64,000 nt of DNA from Marinobacterium mangrovicola. GTDB taxonomy: Bacteria; Pseudomonadota; Gammaproteobacteria; Pseudomonadales; Balneatricaceae. The DNA lies in contig NZ_SMFU01000008.1 in assembly GCF_004339595.1 (NCBI RefSeq), positions 1-64,000 on the forward strand, given 5' to 3'. This document shows positions 8,828-23,146 of the stretch, piece after piece (positions within the stretch are counted from its first letter, which is position 1; each line of letters begins with the position of its first letter). The notes beneath the pieces were generated by a model that saw nothing but the letters and a program-made list of their open reading frames with translations, had not been told where the DNA came from and searched no databases. Position numbers and translations under genes: made by a program.

Positions 8828-9298
8828 ATGTTAAACGTCGTACTTTACCAGCCAGAAATTCCCCCCAATACCGGTAACATCATCCGCCTCTGCGCGAATA
8901 CCGGCTTCCATCTTCATCTGATTGAACCTCTCGGCTTTGAGCTCGATGACAAACGTCTGCGTCGTGCTGGCCTGGATTATCGCGAGTATGCCGAAGTGCG
9001 TACCTGGCCGACCCTGGCCGCCTGTGTCGAGTCGATAAAGCCTGAACGGGTCTGGGCGCTGACTACGAAAACCGATCGCTGCTATACCGAGGCTCAGTTC
9101 AGTGCCGGTGATATTCTGCTGCTGGGGCCTGAGACCCGCGGATTACCGCAGGATGTAAGGGAAAAGTATGACAGCCTCCGGTTGCCGATGCTGGATGGGA
9201 GTCGCAGTATGAACCTCTCCAATGCCTGTGCGGTCATTGTATTTGAAGCCTGGCGGCAGCTGGGATTTGCGGGAAGCAGCGTGGGAAAATCCGGTTGA
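8828..9298 (+). CDS. trmL: tRNA (cytidine/uridine-34 2'-O) methyltransferase TrmL
   Basis: This 156-aa SPOUT-family enzyme methylates the wobble ribose of tRNA(Leu) isoacceptors. It begins [17 protein letters not shown], the conserved TrmL start. The SAM-binding knot is visible in [11 protein letters not shown] and the C-terminal MNLSNACAV segment. Length matches the E. coli protein. It follows ntrC by 50 nt, with an unusual hairpin over its ribosome binding site. Its stop codon overlaps the earliest possible start of the next gene. Confidence 0.95.
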   Translation: MLNVVLYQPEIPPNTGNIIRLCANTGFHLHLIEPLGFELDDKRLRRAGLDYREYAEVRTWPTLAACVESIKPERVWALTTKTDRCYTEAQFSAGDILLLGPETRGLPQDVREKYDSLRLPMLDGSRSMNLSNACAVIVFEAWRQLGFAGSSVGKSG

Positions 9299-9315
9299 TG
9301 TGGGAGTGTAAACTG

Positions 9316-9663
9316 ATGCAGCAGGTTCTGATAATCAACCGTCTGATACCGGAAAAGGATGCCAGTGGCGCGTTGGTTCGCCTCAGTGGCGTGACCCATG
9401 ACGGACGGGCGGTCTCCTTCGAGAGTTGTGCGGAGCAGCGCATTAACCTGTTGGCGCTGGAGTTTCAGCAGACTCCTTTGGTGATGCTGACCGATCGGCT
9501 GATACAGCCGTTTTCCGAGATCTGGCAGGTACCAGCGGACGCGCTGGTGGCGGTGGTCCCGATCCCCGCTGACCAGGTACGCGCGCTGCTTGAACGTGGA
9601 GAGGGAGACAGCCTCAGGGATGCGGTAAAGGATCAGTTGTCAGCGGAGCCAGGCAGCGCATAG
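9316..9663 (+). CDS. Hypothetical protein
   Basis: I do not recognise this protein of about 115 aa. I chose the ATG at 9316 because GGGAG (9302-9306) lies 9 nt upstream; the in-frame ATG at 9298 has no such site. It is soluble, without a signal peptide or membrane segment. The middle part is rich in Leu, Val and Pro and the C-terminus is charged. It directly follows trmL and its last 31 nt overlap the convergent cytochrome gene. No function is proposed. Confidence 0.6.
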   Translation: MQQVLIINRLIPEKDASGALVRLSGVTHDGRAVSFESCAEQRINLLALEFQQTPLVMLTDRLIQPFSEIWQVPADALVAVVPIPADQVRALLERGEGDSLRDAVKDQLSAEPGSA

Positions 9664-9953
9664 GTGTAACCAGCGATGGCGTCTGCCTGGGCGTTGCTTA
9701 GTTGCGGCAGGGAGAAGGTCGGATGCTCCCCGCTATAGTCCTGCGTTAGCATTAAAACGATCTCGTACTCCTGCATTTTGCGCTGGTTGAGCGGTAGCTT
9801 TTCCAGATGCCGACCCAGCCCTCGCTCTTCGTGACAGCCAGCGCAGTAGTATTCGTAGAGCTCATCGCCCTGGCTGAGGCGGGTGGGATCCTTGCTGTCG
9901 CAGGCCGCTAGGATCAAGAGGCCGGGTATCAGAACGAAGTGCCTTGCAACCAT
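9633..9953 (-). CDS. Small c-type cytochrome lipoprotein
   Basis: This is a 106-aa protein with an N-terminal signal and a lipobox (LILAAC, Cys18), so probably a lipid-anchored periplasmic protein. One heme-binding motif, CAGCH, lies near residue 38. The rest is helical and could hold the distal Met ligand (several Met around 58-68). It resembles short mono-heme class I cytochromes, but the electron partner cannot be told from context. It lies 11 nt downstream of holA's stop region on the same strand and converges with the preceding gene. Confidence 0.75.
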   Translation of the reverse strand: MVARHFVLIPGLLILAACDSKDPTRLSQGDELYEYYCAGCHEERGLGRHLEKLPLNQRKMQEYEIVLMLTQDYSGEHPTFSLPQLSNAQADAIAGYTYALPGSADN

Positions 9954-9964
9954 AGTAGGTCGGC

Positions 9965-11002
9965 TTAATCCAGGGTCCGTTGCCAGGGGAGCTGGCAGCC
10001 GGCCAGTGAGAGCGTGATCTGATTAAGCAGCAGCCAGGGATCATCGGAGCGCTGTCCCTTGATGGCCATATCCACCTCCGAGGCCAGGTCCAGCAACTGT
10101 TCAAGCTGTTCAGGTCTGAGTCTGCGGGTGGCATTGCGGACCAGATTCTTGCGCTTGCCGAAGATCCGTTCCCGCTGACACAGGGTATCCCAGGCCTGGC
10201 CGTTGGCTACACCACGGATGACCCTGTGCAGCATGCGAATATCCCGTGTCAGTGCCCAGAGCACCACCGGGGGTTCGTTACCCTCCTGGCGCAGTACCTG
10301 AAGGATGTGCTGACAGCGTCCGGCATCGCTCTGCAGGGCGGCATCGGTTAGTGCAAAGATATCGAAGCGGGAGCTGTCGCTGACCGCTTCTATCACCTGC
10401 TCGGCACTGAGGCGTTGTCCTGGGTAGAGCAGGGCCAGCTTATCCAGCTCCTGGCGTGCAGCCAGCAGGTTGCCCTCGATTCGGTCCGCCATCAGTTGTA
10501 GTGCTTCAGACTCCAGCTGAACGCCCTGGCTGGCGGCGCGCTGGCCCAGCCATTGCACCAGTTGATCGGCCTCGATCGGCCAGACCTCTACGACCGCGCC
10601 GCATTGCTCAACCTTTTTGAACCAGGCGCTCTGTTTAACGGAGCGGTCCATACGGTCGCAGATGATCAGCAGGGCGTTATCCGGTGCCGGGTTGGCGAGG
10701 TACTTTTGCAGCAATTCGCTGGCGGCTTTATTGAGTTTCTGGCTGCCGAGGCGGATTTCGATAATCTTGCGCTCGGCAAACAGGGAGAGGGCGTTGGCGC
10801 TTTCCAGCAGACTATCCCAGCTGAAACTCGCATCCACATGCATCACTTCGCGCTCGGTGAAGCCGAGTTGGCGCAGGTGCGCGCGGATCGCATCGATACT
10901 CTCGCCGCACAGCAGAGGTTCGTCACCGGTGACCAGATAGACCGGCAACGCCTCCTGCTGGCGCTTGAGCTGGCTGCCAAGCTGCTCGGGTTTGAGCTTC
11001 AT
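9965..11002 (-). CDS. holA: DNA polymerase III subunit delta
   Basis: This 345-aa protein is the clamp-loader delta subunit, which opens the beta clamp within the gamma complex. The start MKLKPEQLGSQLKRQQEALPVYLVTGDEPLL is characteristic (AAA+-like domain without a functional Walker A). The C-terminal helical collar domain follows. It is 7 nt downstream of lptE, in the conserved leuS-lptE-holA order. Length fits the family. Confidence 0.95.
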   Translation of the reverse strand: MKLKPEQLGSQLKRQQEALPVYLVTGDEPLLCGESIDAIRAHLRQLGFTEREVMHVDASFSWDSLLESANALSLFAERKIIEIRLGSQKLNKAASELLQKYLANPAPDNALLIICDRMDRSVKQSAWFKKVEQCGAVVEVWPIEADQLVQWLGQRAASQGVQLESEALQLMADRIEGNLLAARQELDKLALLYPGQRLSAEQVIEAVSDSSRFDIFALTDAALQSDAGRCQHILQVLRQEGNEPPVVLWALTRDIRMLHRVIRGVANGQAWDTLCQRERIFGKRKNLVRNATRRLRPEQLEQLLDLASEVDMAIKGQRSDDPWLLLNQITLSLAGCQLPWQRTLD

Positions 11003-11009
11003 CGCTGAG

Positions 11010-11495
11010 TTATTTCAGACTGAGATACTGACGCACGATCTGCTGCGCCAGCTGCTCTTCCAGAGCGCGTTCGATCTGACTCTGCAGCGCATCCCGGGCG
11101 GTGGTGTTTTCGTTGTTATTGAAAACACGCTCGGCACGCACTTCACGGTTGGTGATCAGCAGCTCACCGGCGCGGTTGCTGACGCTGAAATGCGCCGTGC
11201 CGATCAGTTCGTACTCCACCGTATCGGCTCTGATGCTGGTAGAGAGGCTACGGCGGCGAATGTTCTCATCAAGCACCTCAAGCCGGTAGTTGGCAGTATC
11301 GGTGATTTCGATACCGTTGATTTCCAGCAGGCTGGTGAGGTGGGTCCGAACGCCGCTGGGGCGGTCGGCCGGAATCACCAGGTTTACCTGGCGCAGCTCT
11401 TCCGGTACTTCGTAGTAACCGGCGAGATGAAAGCCGCAGGCGCTGATCAGCACCGAGGCAACCAGAGCAAAGAGCGGGGCGCGTAGTTTCAGCAT
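11010..11495 (-). CDS. lptE: LPS-assembly lipoprotein LptE
   Basis: This is a lipoprotein of about 161 aa. I took the start at MLKLRAPLFALVAS (11495), because the longer frame would overlap leuS and lacks a signal peptide. The lipobox is ISAC followed by GFHLAG, the typical mature start of LptE (RlpB). It plugs the LptD barrel and delivers LPS to the outer leaflet of the outer membrane. It sits between leuS, 13 nt away, and holA, the usual order in gammaproteobacteria. Confidence 0.93.
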   Translation of the reverse strand: MLKLRAPLFALVASVLISACGFHLAGYYEVPEELRQVNLVIPADRPSGVRTHLTSLLEINGIEITDTANYRLEVLDENIRRRSLSTSIRADTVEYELIGTAHFSVSNRAGELLITNREVRAERVFNNNENTTARDALQSQIERALEEQLAQQIVRQYLSLK

Positions 11496-11508
11496 TGGGC
11501 CTCCCAGC

Positions 11509-16150
<4,642 letters not shown>

Positions 16151-16257
16151 GAGTCTGGCGCACCACTTCATTGATCCTGAGACCTTTGCTCTGCTTCAAT
16201 CGGCGTATACTGTGAATAACAAATAGATCCACAGGCGTTTACGACAGGAGTGCCCCG

Positions 16258-16815
16258 ATGAGCAGCCATGATAAAAAATCCCCCAAACACTCTCCCGATG
16301 CGCCCAGTGCCTATGATCGCATCCTCGACCGGCTGCGCGAGCGGCTTGATAAGGCCGGTGAGAACTCCTGGGACTTCATTCAGCAGCAGATAGAGGAAGC
16401 GGCCGAGATAGAGCTTGCGGCCGAAGAGATGACTCGCGATGAGATGGACCTGCTCAAGGCCTACATCCGTCGTGACCTGGTGCAGCTTGGCTATTACATT
16501 CACGAAACCGGTGCCGGCGTGGCTTCCTGGCTGCACTTCGACCTGGATGTGCTGGAGCGGACGGCGATGGATCGGTTGCTGGATCTGGCAGACCGGACCC
16601 GTGTCGGGCTCGAGTTGCTGCGTGAACAGCTAGACCACGGTGAGAACGAGTATATCGCCGGTGAAATCACCATTCCCGGTACGCTTGAGTGCGCGATCTG
16701 CGGCGAAGCTCAGTGCCTGACGTCCACCTCGGTGATCGAACCCTGCGGCTGCGGCTCAGTGGTGTTTCTGCGCCGCACGGATACGGCAGACCAGCAGGCC
16801 AGCCAGCAGCAGTAA
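16258..16815 (+). CDS. ybeL: Zinc-ribbon protein of the YbeL/DUF1451 family
   Basis: This 185-aa soluble protein has a long helical N-terminal part, a conserved GAGVASWLHFDLD segment and a C-terminal zinc ribbon built from CAIC and CGCG pairs near 142-165. This is the DUF1451/YbeL architecture; its function is unknown. In E. coli ybeL also lies near leuS, which supports the assignment. Its last 60 nt overlap the 3' end of the convergent lnt gene, an unusually long overlap. Confidence 0.85.
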   Translation: MSSHDKKSPKHSPDAPSAYDRILDRLRERLDKAGENSWDFIQQQIEEAAEIELAAEEMTRDEMDLLKAYIRRDLVQLGYYIHETGAGVASWLHFDLDVLERTAMDRLLDLADRTRVGLELLREQLDHGENEYIAGEITIPGTLECAICGEAQCLTSTSVIEPCGCGSVVFLRRTDTADQQASQQQ

Positions 16816-18252
16816 GTTCAGCATCAACAGGGGGTAGACACCCGTCATCTGATAAGGTGTCCGCCCCTGCATCGGTGTGACTTCCCCGGTCAATACGCCT
16901 GCCTCATCCACCGGCAGCTGTGCCGTGATCTGTCCCTGGGGATCGATCAGTGCGGTGATACCGTTATTGGTGCCTCGCATCACCCAACGGCCGTTCTCCA
17001 GCGCCCTCATCCTCGCCATCTGTAGATGCTGATCCGGACCAATGGATCGGCCAAACCAGGTGTCGTTGGATACCGTCAGCAGAATATCGCTGAGTTGCCC
17101 TGACTCACGTACCAGTTCCGGATAGGCAATCTCATAGCAGATCGCCACGCCCAGCTCGTAGGGGCCTGCCTGCAGAGGCCCCTGGGGCTGGCGCGGCAGA
17201 CTGAAGCTCGACATCGGCAGGTTGAAAAACTCGATCAGACCGCGCAGCACGGATTCCAACGGTACATACTCGCCAAAGGGCACCAGGCGCTGTTTGTTGT
17301 AGACGCCGGGTGTATTGCCAAGAGCAGCCACGCTGTTGTGATAAAGCCTGCGCTGGGCGTCATCCGGGTCCGGTTCTGTGGTGGGTAGTCCGGTGAGCAG
17401 GGTGCGGCTGCCCAGTTCGCTCAGCAGCGGCTGCATCTGGTCGGCCACCTGGTAGTAAAACGCCGGTATCGCATTTTCGGGCCAGACAATCAGCTCCGCT
17501 TCTGGATGTGCGCGGGTCATCTCGATCAGCTGGTTGAGAATCTCGTCGCGGCGCTGCGGATTCCATTTTTCCAGTTGCGGCACATTGGGTTGCATGACGG
17601 CAGCTTTAAAGGTGTCGCCGGACTGAAGGGTCCATTGGCTGGGTAGCAACAGGGTCAGGGCTACCAATAGCGTGGCGGGCAGGATTGGCCTGATTCTGCG
17701 TTGCAGAAAGCTTTCGACCGTGCCTACAGCAACCAGCAGTGTCAGGAATGTCAGTCCCCAGACCCCGGCAACGGGTGCCAGAGCGCGCAGAGGTGAATCG
17801 GTCCAGGCGTAGCCCAGGTAGAGCCAGGGAAAGCCGGTAAGAAACCAGCTGCGCAGCCACTCAAACAGCCACCAGAGGGCGATAAACCCGATCCAGGCGC
17901 TCTTGCCGCGAAACCAGCGCGCGCCAGCCCAGGCCTGGCCTGCAAAAAGCAGTGCCAGCGCCGCACAGAACAGAAAGGTCAGCCCGGCTGCCAGCGGTAC
18001 AGGCGCGTTGCCGTAGGTGTGAATACTGACGTAGACCCAGGAGGTGCCGGCACCGAAAAAGCCGAGCCCATAGAGCCAGCCGCGGCGTATCGCCTGACCT
18101 GGCGAGGCTTCCCGTAATACCAGCCAAAGGCCGGCGACGGAAAGGATGGCAAACAGGGGGAGTGAGAAGGGCGCGAACGCCAGGCTGGCGCTGGCGCCAC
18201 ACAGCAATGCCGCCAGCCCCGGCAGAAGGGTTTTGAGCCTGTGCATACTCAA
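16756..18252 (-). CDS. lnt: Apolipoprotein N-acyltransferase
   Basis: This 498-aa inner-membrane enzyme adds the third acyl chain to lipoproteins. About seven hydrophobic helices (roughly 10-205 plus one near the C-terminus) flank a periplasmic nitrilase-like domain with the triad Glu259 (WPEN), Lys320 (YNK) and Cys372 (AICYE). The Lys-Cys spacing equals that in E. coli. It overlaps corC by 4 nt and ends the miaB-ybeZ-ybeY-corC-lnt series. Its product would mature the several lipoproteins encoded in this window. Confidence 0.96.
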   Translation of the reverse strand: MSMHRLKTLLPGLAALLCGASASLAFAPFSLPLFAILSVAGLWLVLREASPGQAIRRGWLYGLGFFGAGTSWVYVSIHTYGNAPVPLAAGLTFLFCAALALLFAGQAWAGARWFRGKSAWIGFIALWWLFEWLRSWFLTGFPWLYLGYAWTDSPLRALAPVAGVWGLTFLTLLVAVGTVESFLQRRIRPILPATLLVALTLLLPSQWTLQSGDTFKAAVMQPNVPQLEKWNPQRRDEILNQLIEMTRAHPEAELIVWPENAIPAFYYQVADQMQPLLSELGSRTLLTGLPTTEPDPDDAQRRLYHNSVAALGNTPGVYNKQRLVPFGEYVPLESVLRGLIEFFNLPMSSFSLPRQPQGPLQAGPYELGVAICYEIAYPELVRESGQLSDILLTVSNDTWFGRSIGPDQHLQMARMRALENGRWVMRGTNNGITALIDPQGQITAQLPVDEAGVLTGEVTPMQGRTPYQMTGVYPLLMLNLLLLAGLLVCRIRAAQKHH

Positions 18253-19091
18253 TCGTTGGTGCGGTTGACCTGCAGCAGACGGATACGGCGGTTGTCGGAG
18301 CTCAGCACCTTGAAGCTGAAGCCTTCGAACTCAACACACTCATCCTTGTCCGGCAGGTGGCCGAAGTGTTGGGTCACGATACCGCCGATGGTATCGAACT
18401 CGTTATCGGGGAAGCCCACATCGAAGTATTCGTTGAAGTCTTCGATCGGGGTCAGCGCCTTGACGATATAGCCGTCATCATCGAACGCTTTGATGTTGCC
18501 TTCGTCGTCATCGGCGTCGTGTTCGTCCTCGATCTCGCCGACGATCTGCTCAAGCACATCTTCGATGGTGATCAGGCCTGCAATGCCGCCGTATTCGTCG
18601 ACCACAATAGCCATGTGGTTGCGGGTGCCGCGGAACTCCTTCAGCAGCACGTTCAGGCGTTTGCTTTCGGGAATCATGGTGGCCTTGCGGATGCAGGCAC
18701 TCAGGTCGAATTCATCGAGTCGGCTTTCTAGCAGGTAAGGCAGCAGGTCCTTGGCCAGCAGTATGCCGACGATCTCGTCAGGGTTCTCGCCGCAGACAGG
18801 AAAGCGGGAGTGAGCACTGGAGATGATCAGGGGCATGAAGTCGCGGGGTGACTGGTCGATGTGGACAACCGACATCTGTGAGCGCGGGATCATTACGTCG
18901 CGCACCTGCATGTCGGATACCTGCATGGCACCTTCGACGATGCTTACCGCATCCTGATCGAGGATGCCCTCTTCGCCAGCTTCATAAAGCACTTCCAGGA
19001 CATCAGCCCGGGTCCGGGGTTCGTCTGAAAAGGCGTTGGTCAGCTTTTCCAACCAGCTTTTCGACGAGCTTCCCGATCGATCTTCGCTCAT
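18249..19091 (-). CDS. corC: CBS-domain protein CorC/YbeX
   Basis: This 280-aa cytoplasmic protein has two CBS domains (about 65-185, including MIPRSQM and [11 protein letters not shown]) and a C-terminal CorC/HlyC transporter-associated domain (about 200-278). The family is linked to magnesium/cobalt efflux and, as YbeX, to ribosome metabolism. It sits between ybeY and lnt as in most gammaproteobacteria. There is no membrane segment, so it differs from the larger integral-membrane CorB/CNNM type. Confidence 0.94.
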   Translation of the reverse strand: MSEDRSGSSSKSWLEKLTNAFSDEPRTRADVLEVLYEAGEEGILDQDAVSIVEGAMQVSDMQVRDVMIPRSQMSVVHIDQSPRDFMPLIISSAHSRFPVCGENPDEIVGILLAKDLLPYLLESRLDEFDLSACIRKATMIPESKRLNVLLKEFRGTRNHMAIVVDEYGGIAGLITIEDVLEQIVGEIEDEHDADDDEGNIKAFDDDGYIVKALTPIEDFNEYFDVGFPDNEFDTIGGIVTQHFGHLPDKDECVEFEGFSFKVLSSDNRRIRLLQVNRTND

Positions 19092-19110
19092 TTTATTCCT
19101 CTAGGGACGT

Positions 19111-19569
19111 TCAATTAGGTTCGGCATAAGGGTCTGCAATGCCTAGCCGTGCGAGCAGATCGCGCTCCAGCGCTTCCATCTCTTCGGCTTCGTCGTCATT
19201 TATATGATCGAAACCGAGCAGATGCAAGGTGCCGTGAATCACCATATGCGCCCAATGATCCTGGAGCGATTTTTCCTGCTCAACGGCTTCCTCAGCGACC
19301 ACGTCGGCACAGATCGCCAGATCACCCAGCAGGTCCATGGGGATGCCGGGCGGCACGTCGAACGGGAAGGAGAGCACATTGGTGGGCTTGTCCTTGCCGC
19401 GGTACTCACGGTTCAAGGTCTGGCTCTCCTCAGGCGTGACGATGCGAATACAGATCTCACCGCGATCACGGCGTCCTTCGAGTGCCGTAGTCACCCAGCG
19501 TTCAACGCTCTCTGCGGATGGCAGGTCGGCGTTATCCACATCGATCTGCAGGTCGACGCTGTAGTTCAT
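19111..19569 (-). CDS. ybeY: Endoribonuclease YbeY (rRNA maturation factor)
   Basis: This 152-aa metal-dependent RNase acts in 16S rRNA 3' maturation and ribosome quality control. The zinc site [11 protein letters not shown] gives His112, His116 and His122. The [17 protein letters not shown] segment is also conserved. Its start overlaps the end of ybeZ by 4 nt. Length matches the E. coli protein. Confidence 0.96.
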   Translation of the reverse strand: MNYSVDLQIDVDNADLPSAESVERWVTTALEGRRDRGEICIRIVTPEESQTLNREYRGKDKPTNVLSFPFDVPPGIPMDLLGDLAICADVVAEEAVEQEKSLQDHWAHMVIHGTLHLLGFDHINDDEAEEMEALERDLLARLGIADPYAEPN

Positions 19570-20579
19570 CCGTTATCGTCCTTACGGGCATTTTCCCGCT
19601 TTTCGAAGCTCTCGTATGCCTGAACGATGTGCTGTACCAGCGGATGGCGCACCACATCACGGGCGGAAAAGTGGGTAAAGCCGATGCCTTTAACGCCGTC
19701 GAGTACTTCGATGGCGTGCAGCAGGCCGGACTTGGTGCCCTTGGGCAGGTCGACCTGGGTAATATCACCGGTGATAACAGCGGTCGAACCAAAGCCAATA
19801 CGGGTCAGGAACATCTTCATCTGTTCACGGGTGGTGTTCTGGCTTTCATCCAGAATCACGAAGGAGCCGTTCAGAGTGCGCCCGCGCATATAAGCCAGAG
19901 GAGCCACCTCGATCACGTTCTTCTCGATCAGTTTGGCAACCTTCTCAAAGCCGATCATCTCGTAGAGTGCGTCATACAGCGGGCGCAGGTAGGGGTCGAC
20001 CTTCTGTGACAGGTCACCGGGCAGGAAGCCCAGTTTCTCGCCAGCTTCTACCGCCGGACGTACCAGCAGGATGCGGCTGACCTCGTCACGCTCCAGCGCT
20101 TCCACGGCGCAGGCCACGGCCAGGTAGGTCTTGCCGGTGCCGGCCGGACCGATGCCGAAGTTCACGTCGTGCTGATGGATGGAGCGCACGTACTTCTGCT
20201 GGTTTTCACCACGGGGGCGGATCAGCATTTTGCGGGTGCGGATGCTGACCTCTTTATCCTCTTTCAGCAGCTCGCTCTGCAGCTGCTCGATACCCGCCTG
20301 CTGCAGGTTCAGATGCACACGCTCCGGCGTGATCGTCTCGCCTTTAACGGCATCGGCGTAAAGTTGTTGCAGGATATCGGCCACGGCGCGGATCAGGTCC
20401 AGATCGCCGAGTAGCTGGAAAGCGCTGCCGCGATTGCGGATCTCGACGCCCAAGCGCTGCTCGATCAGTTTCAGGTGCTCGTCGAACTGTCCGCAAAGGT
20501 TGGCCAGCGCGTCCGGGTTTTCCGGCTCCAGGTGGAGCTTCATGGACGGCAGGGCGGGTGCGTTGTTGCTATCGGTCAT
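19566..20579 (-). CDS. ybeZ: PhoH-like ATPase YbeZ
   Basis: This 337-aa protein has Walker A GPAGTGKT at 144-151 and Walker B VILDESQN near 245. An N-terminal extension carries a KH-like region. It belongs to the PhoH family of ATPases thought to act on RNA together with YbeY. The two genes overlap by 4 nt, which supports a joint role. It follows miaB by about 33 nt on the same strand. Confidence 0.95.
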   Translation of the reverse strand: MTDSNNAPALPSMKLHLEPENPDALANLCGQFDEHLKLIEQRLGVEIRNRGSAFQLLGDLDLIRAVADILQQLYADAVKGETITPERVHLNLQQAGIEQLQSELLKEDKEVSIRTRKMLIRPRGENQQKYVRSIHQHDVNFGIGPAGTGKTYLAVACAVEALERDEVSRILLVRPAVEAGEKLGFLPGDLSQKVDPYLRPLYDALYEMIGFEKVAKLIEKNVIEVAPLAYMRGRTLNGSFVILDESQNTTREQMKMFLTRIGFGSTAVITGDITQVDLPKGTKSGLLHAIEVLDGVKGIGFTHFSARDVVRHPLVQHIVQAYESFEKRENARKDDNG

Positions 20580-20612
20580 AATAATCGCGTTGCCTGTATG
20601 GGTGCGTCTGGC

Positions 20613-21956
20613 TCAATCGAGCTCTGAAGATTCCAGTTCGCCCAGCAGTGAGTTGGCGTAGGCCTGGACGATCTTCACGTTGGCAAAGTGGCCGATCAGG
20701 TCCGGGTTGTCACAGCGGAAGTTGACCACACGGTTGTTTTCGGTGCGTCCAGATAGCTGGCCGGGGTCTTTCTTCGAGTAGCCGTTGACCAGGATGCGCT
20801 GGGTCGAATCGACCATGCGGCGGCTGATCTGCATCGCCTGGGCGGTGATGCGGTCCTGAAGAATCTTCAGGCGTGCCTTCTTGGTCTCTTCGGAGACATC
20901 ATCCGGCAGATCCGCGGCCGGTGTACCCGGACGGCGGCTGTAGATAAAGCTGAATGAGGCGTCGAAGCCCACGTCGGCAATCAGGTTCATGGTCTGTTCG
21001 AAATCACGGTCGGTCTCGCCGGGGAAACCGATGATGAAGTCGGAGGAGAAGCTGATATCCGGGCGCAGCTTTTTGATACGGCGTAGCTTTGATTTGTACT
21101 CCAGCGCGGTATGGCCGCGTTTCATCGCCATCAGTACCTGGTCTGAACCGCTCTGTACCGGCAGGTGCAGGTGGCTGACCAGTTCGGGGACTTCGCCGTA
21201 TACCTCGATCAGCGAATCACTGAACTCCACCGGGTGGCTGGTGGTGAAGCGGATGCGATCGATACCGTCGATGCTGGCGACGGTGCGGATCAGCTCTGCC
21301 AGGTCGGCCACATCACCATCGGAGGTAGCGCCACGATAGGCGTTGACGTTCTGTCCCAGCAGGTTGACCTCGCGTACGCCCTGTTCAGCCAACTCTACGC
21401 ACTCGGCGATTACATCATCCAGCGGGCGGCTCACCTCTTCACCACGGGTGTAAGGGACAACGCAGAAAGTGCAGTACTTGCTGCAGCCTTCCATGACGGA
21501 AACGAACGCCTCGGCGCCTTCAACCTTGGGTGCCGGCAGATGGTCGAATTTCTCGATCTCGGGGAAGCTGACATCAACGATGCCCACTGAGCCGCCGCTT
21601 TGGCGTTCGTTGATCATATCCGGCAGGCGGTGCAGGGTCTGTGGGCCGAAAATCATGTCGACGTAGGGTGCGCGTTCAAGAATGGCAGAGCCTTCCTGGG
21701 AAGCTACGCAACCACCGACACCGATCACCAGATCGGGGCGTTCCTCTTTCAGCTTGCGCCAGCGGCCCAGCTGATGGAACACCTTCTCCTGAGCCTTTTC
21801 CCGGATAGAACAGGTATTCAGCAGCAGTACGTCGGCAGCGTCCTGATCATCGGTCAGTTCGAGCGCGTGGCTCTCGCCGAGAAGATCCGCCATGCGGGCC
21901 GAGTCGTATTCGTTCATCTGACAGCCATGTGTCTTGATAAACAGCTTTTTCGCCAT
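20613..21956 (-). CDS. miaB: tRNA-2-methylthio-N6-dimethylallyladenosine synthase
   Basis: This 447-aa radical-SAM methylthiotransferase modifies A37 of tRNAs reading UNN codons. Cluster-binding cysteines are Cys12, Cys49 and Cys83 (auxiliary cluster) and Cys158, Cys162 and Cys165 ([11 protein letters not shown] cluster). A TRAM domain ends the protein. It is first in the miaB-ybeZ-ybeY-corC-lnt series. Length is typical. Confidence 0.97.
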   Translation of the reverse strand: MAKKLFIKTHGCQMNEYDSARMADLLGESHALELTDDQDAADVLLLNTCSIREKAQEKVFHQLGRWRKLKEERPDLVIGVGGCVASQEGSAILERAPYVDMIFGPQTLHRLPDMINERQSGGSVGIVDVSFPEIEKFDHLPAPKVEGAEAFVSVMEGCSKYCTFCVVPYTRGEEVSRPLDDVIAECVELAEQGVREVNLLGQNVNAYRGATSDGDVADLAELIRTVASIDGIDRIRFTTSHPVEFSDSLIEVYGEVPELVSHLHLPVQSGSDQVLMAMKRGHTALEYKSKLRRIKKLRPDISFSSDFIIGFPGETDRDFEQTMNLIADVGFDASFSFIYSRRPGTPAADLPDDVSEETKKARLKILQDRITAQAMQISRRMVDSTQRILVNGYSKKDPGQLSGRTENNRVVNFRCDNPDLIGHFANVKIVQAYANSLLGELESSELD

Positions 21957-22129
21957 GAATCACCTGTTACTTCGGGAGGGTATAGAATTAAGGACCGCAC
22001 ATTATACGTGAGAGCATAGCCGCAGACCAGAAATTGAACAGTGGAAACGGCCCGGGCGAGCCTTGTTTTCAGCCGCTATGACCCTATATTCGAGGCAGGA
22101 TTTTAATTACGCAGGAGACACTTCAGGCC

Positions 22130-22447
22130 ATGGCCAGTGAAGACCCTATTTACCGTGTTGCCTTTCTGAACCAGGACAAGGTTTACGAACTCTACGTGCG
22201 TCACGTCTATCCCAGTGATATGTGGGGATTTGTCGAGCTGGAAGGGTTTATTTTTGGTTCTCGCTCCGAGTTGCTGGTCGACCCGGGGGAAGAAAAGTTG
22301 AAGCAGCAGTTTGCTGATGTGAAACGGTCACTGGTGCCGATGCAGGCGATCATCCGTATCGATGAGGTGCGCCAGGAAGGCACCGCCAAGATCAGCGATG
22401 CCAAGGGGACGGTGACGGCCTTTCCGACCATCCCGCCCAAACTTTAG
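22130..22447 (+). CDS. DUF1820 family protein
   Basis: This 105-aa soluble protein has no signal peptide. The YRVAFLNQDKVYELYVRHV start and the GFVELEGFIFG segment are typical of DUF1820, a small family of unknown function common in Pseudomonas relatives. It is divergent from miaB and converges with a lipoprotein gene only 7 nt away. A good ribosome site (GCAGGAG) lies upstream. Confidence 0.85.
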   Translation: MASEDPIYRVAFLNQDKVYELYVRHVYPSDMWGFVELEGFIFGSRSELLVDPGEEKLKQQFADVKRSLVPMQAIIRIDEVRQEGTAKISDAKGTVTAFPTIPPKL

Positions 22448-22454
22448 CAAGCGT

Positions 22455-23015
22455 TTACTGTGCGGCCAGGTTGTTCTGGCCGACGCCGACTCCACCACCG
22501 CAGGTGCCCAGTGCAGCAACGGCCGGAGATAGCTGGATCTGGTCCGCTTTGTAGTACTCAACTACGCCCTGGATGTCGATTACCTCGGCACCGTCGATAC
22601 GGAAACAGGCGATCTTGTCGTTCTGCCATACCTTTTCCCAGCGCTTGTCGCCACTGCCTTCGCCCGGAGAAAACGGACCGGCAACACGCAGCCAGGCGTG
22701 GTCGCGACCGCTTTTCTTCGATTTGACCACTTCGCCAGCGTGGGTGTAAGCGGTGGTTTTAAACATCACGTATTCAAGGGTGTTTTTCGTGCCGTTACTG
22801 AAGTCGATATGAGCGGCAACGATTTTGTTTCTTGCCGGTGCTCCCGGATGCATACCGTTGATAACCAGAACAGGAAGCGGTTCGACCTTTTTCGGCGGCG
22901 GGGGCTGTTGAACGACCGGTTGCGGTTTTTCGGCACATGCGGCCAGCAGCAGTGCGCCAGCGACGGGAAGGGCGAAACGTACGGCGCTCCGGCGGGATCT
23001 GTTCTGTTGTTTCAT
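22455..23015 (-). CDS. Putative lipoprotein, unknown function
   Basis: This 186-aa protein starts with a twin-basic N-region, a hydrophobic stretch and the lipobox LLAAC (Cys27), then a Pro-rich linker (PPPPKK). The folded part (50-160) has many aromatic residues and two Cys (IACFR and LGTCGGG). I cannot assign a family with certainty; it may be a soluble periplasmic beta-type domain. It converges with the DUF1820 gene. Confidence 0.72.
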   Translation of the reverse strand: MKQQNRSRRSAVRFALPVAGALLLAACAEKPQPVVQQPPPPKKVEPLPVLVINGMHPGAPARNKIVAAHIDFSNGTKNTLEYVMFKTTAYTHAGEVVKSKKSGRDHAWLRVAGPFSPGEGSGDKRWEKVWQNDKIACFRIDGAEVIDIQGVVEYYKADQIQLSPAVAALGTCGGGVGVGQNNLAAQ

Positions 23016-23146
23016 TAACGGGCTCCGGGCCTTTGTGGTGTTAGTGTCTCGCCCAGATAACAGCTTTGCTGGGCGGGGGTGATATCCATATGCGTGTTGT
23101 ATAAAACTTCAGTACCGGCTGCAAACATCCGTTTAAGAATGACCTG

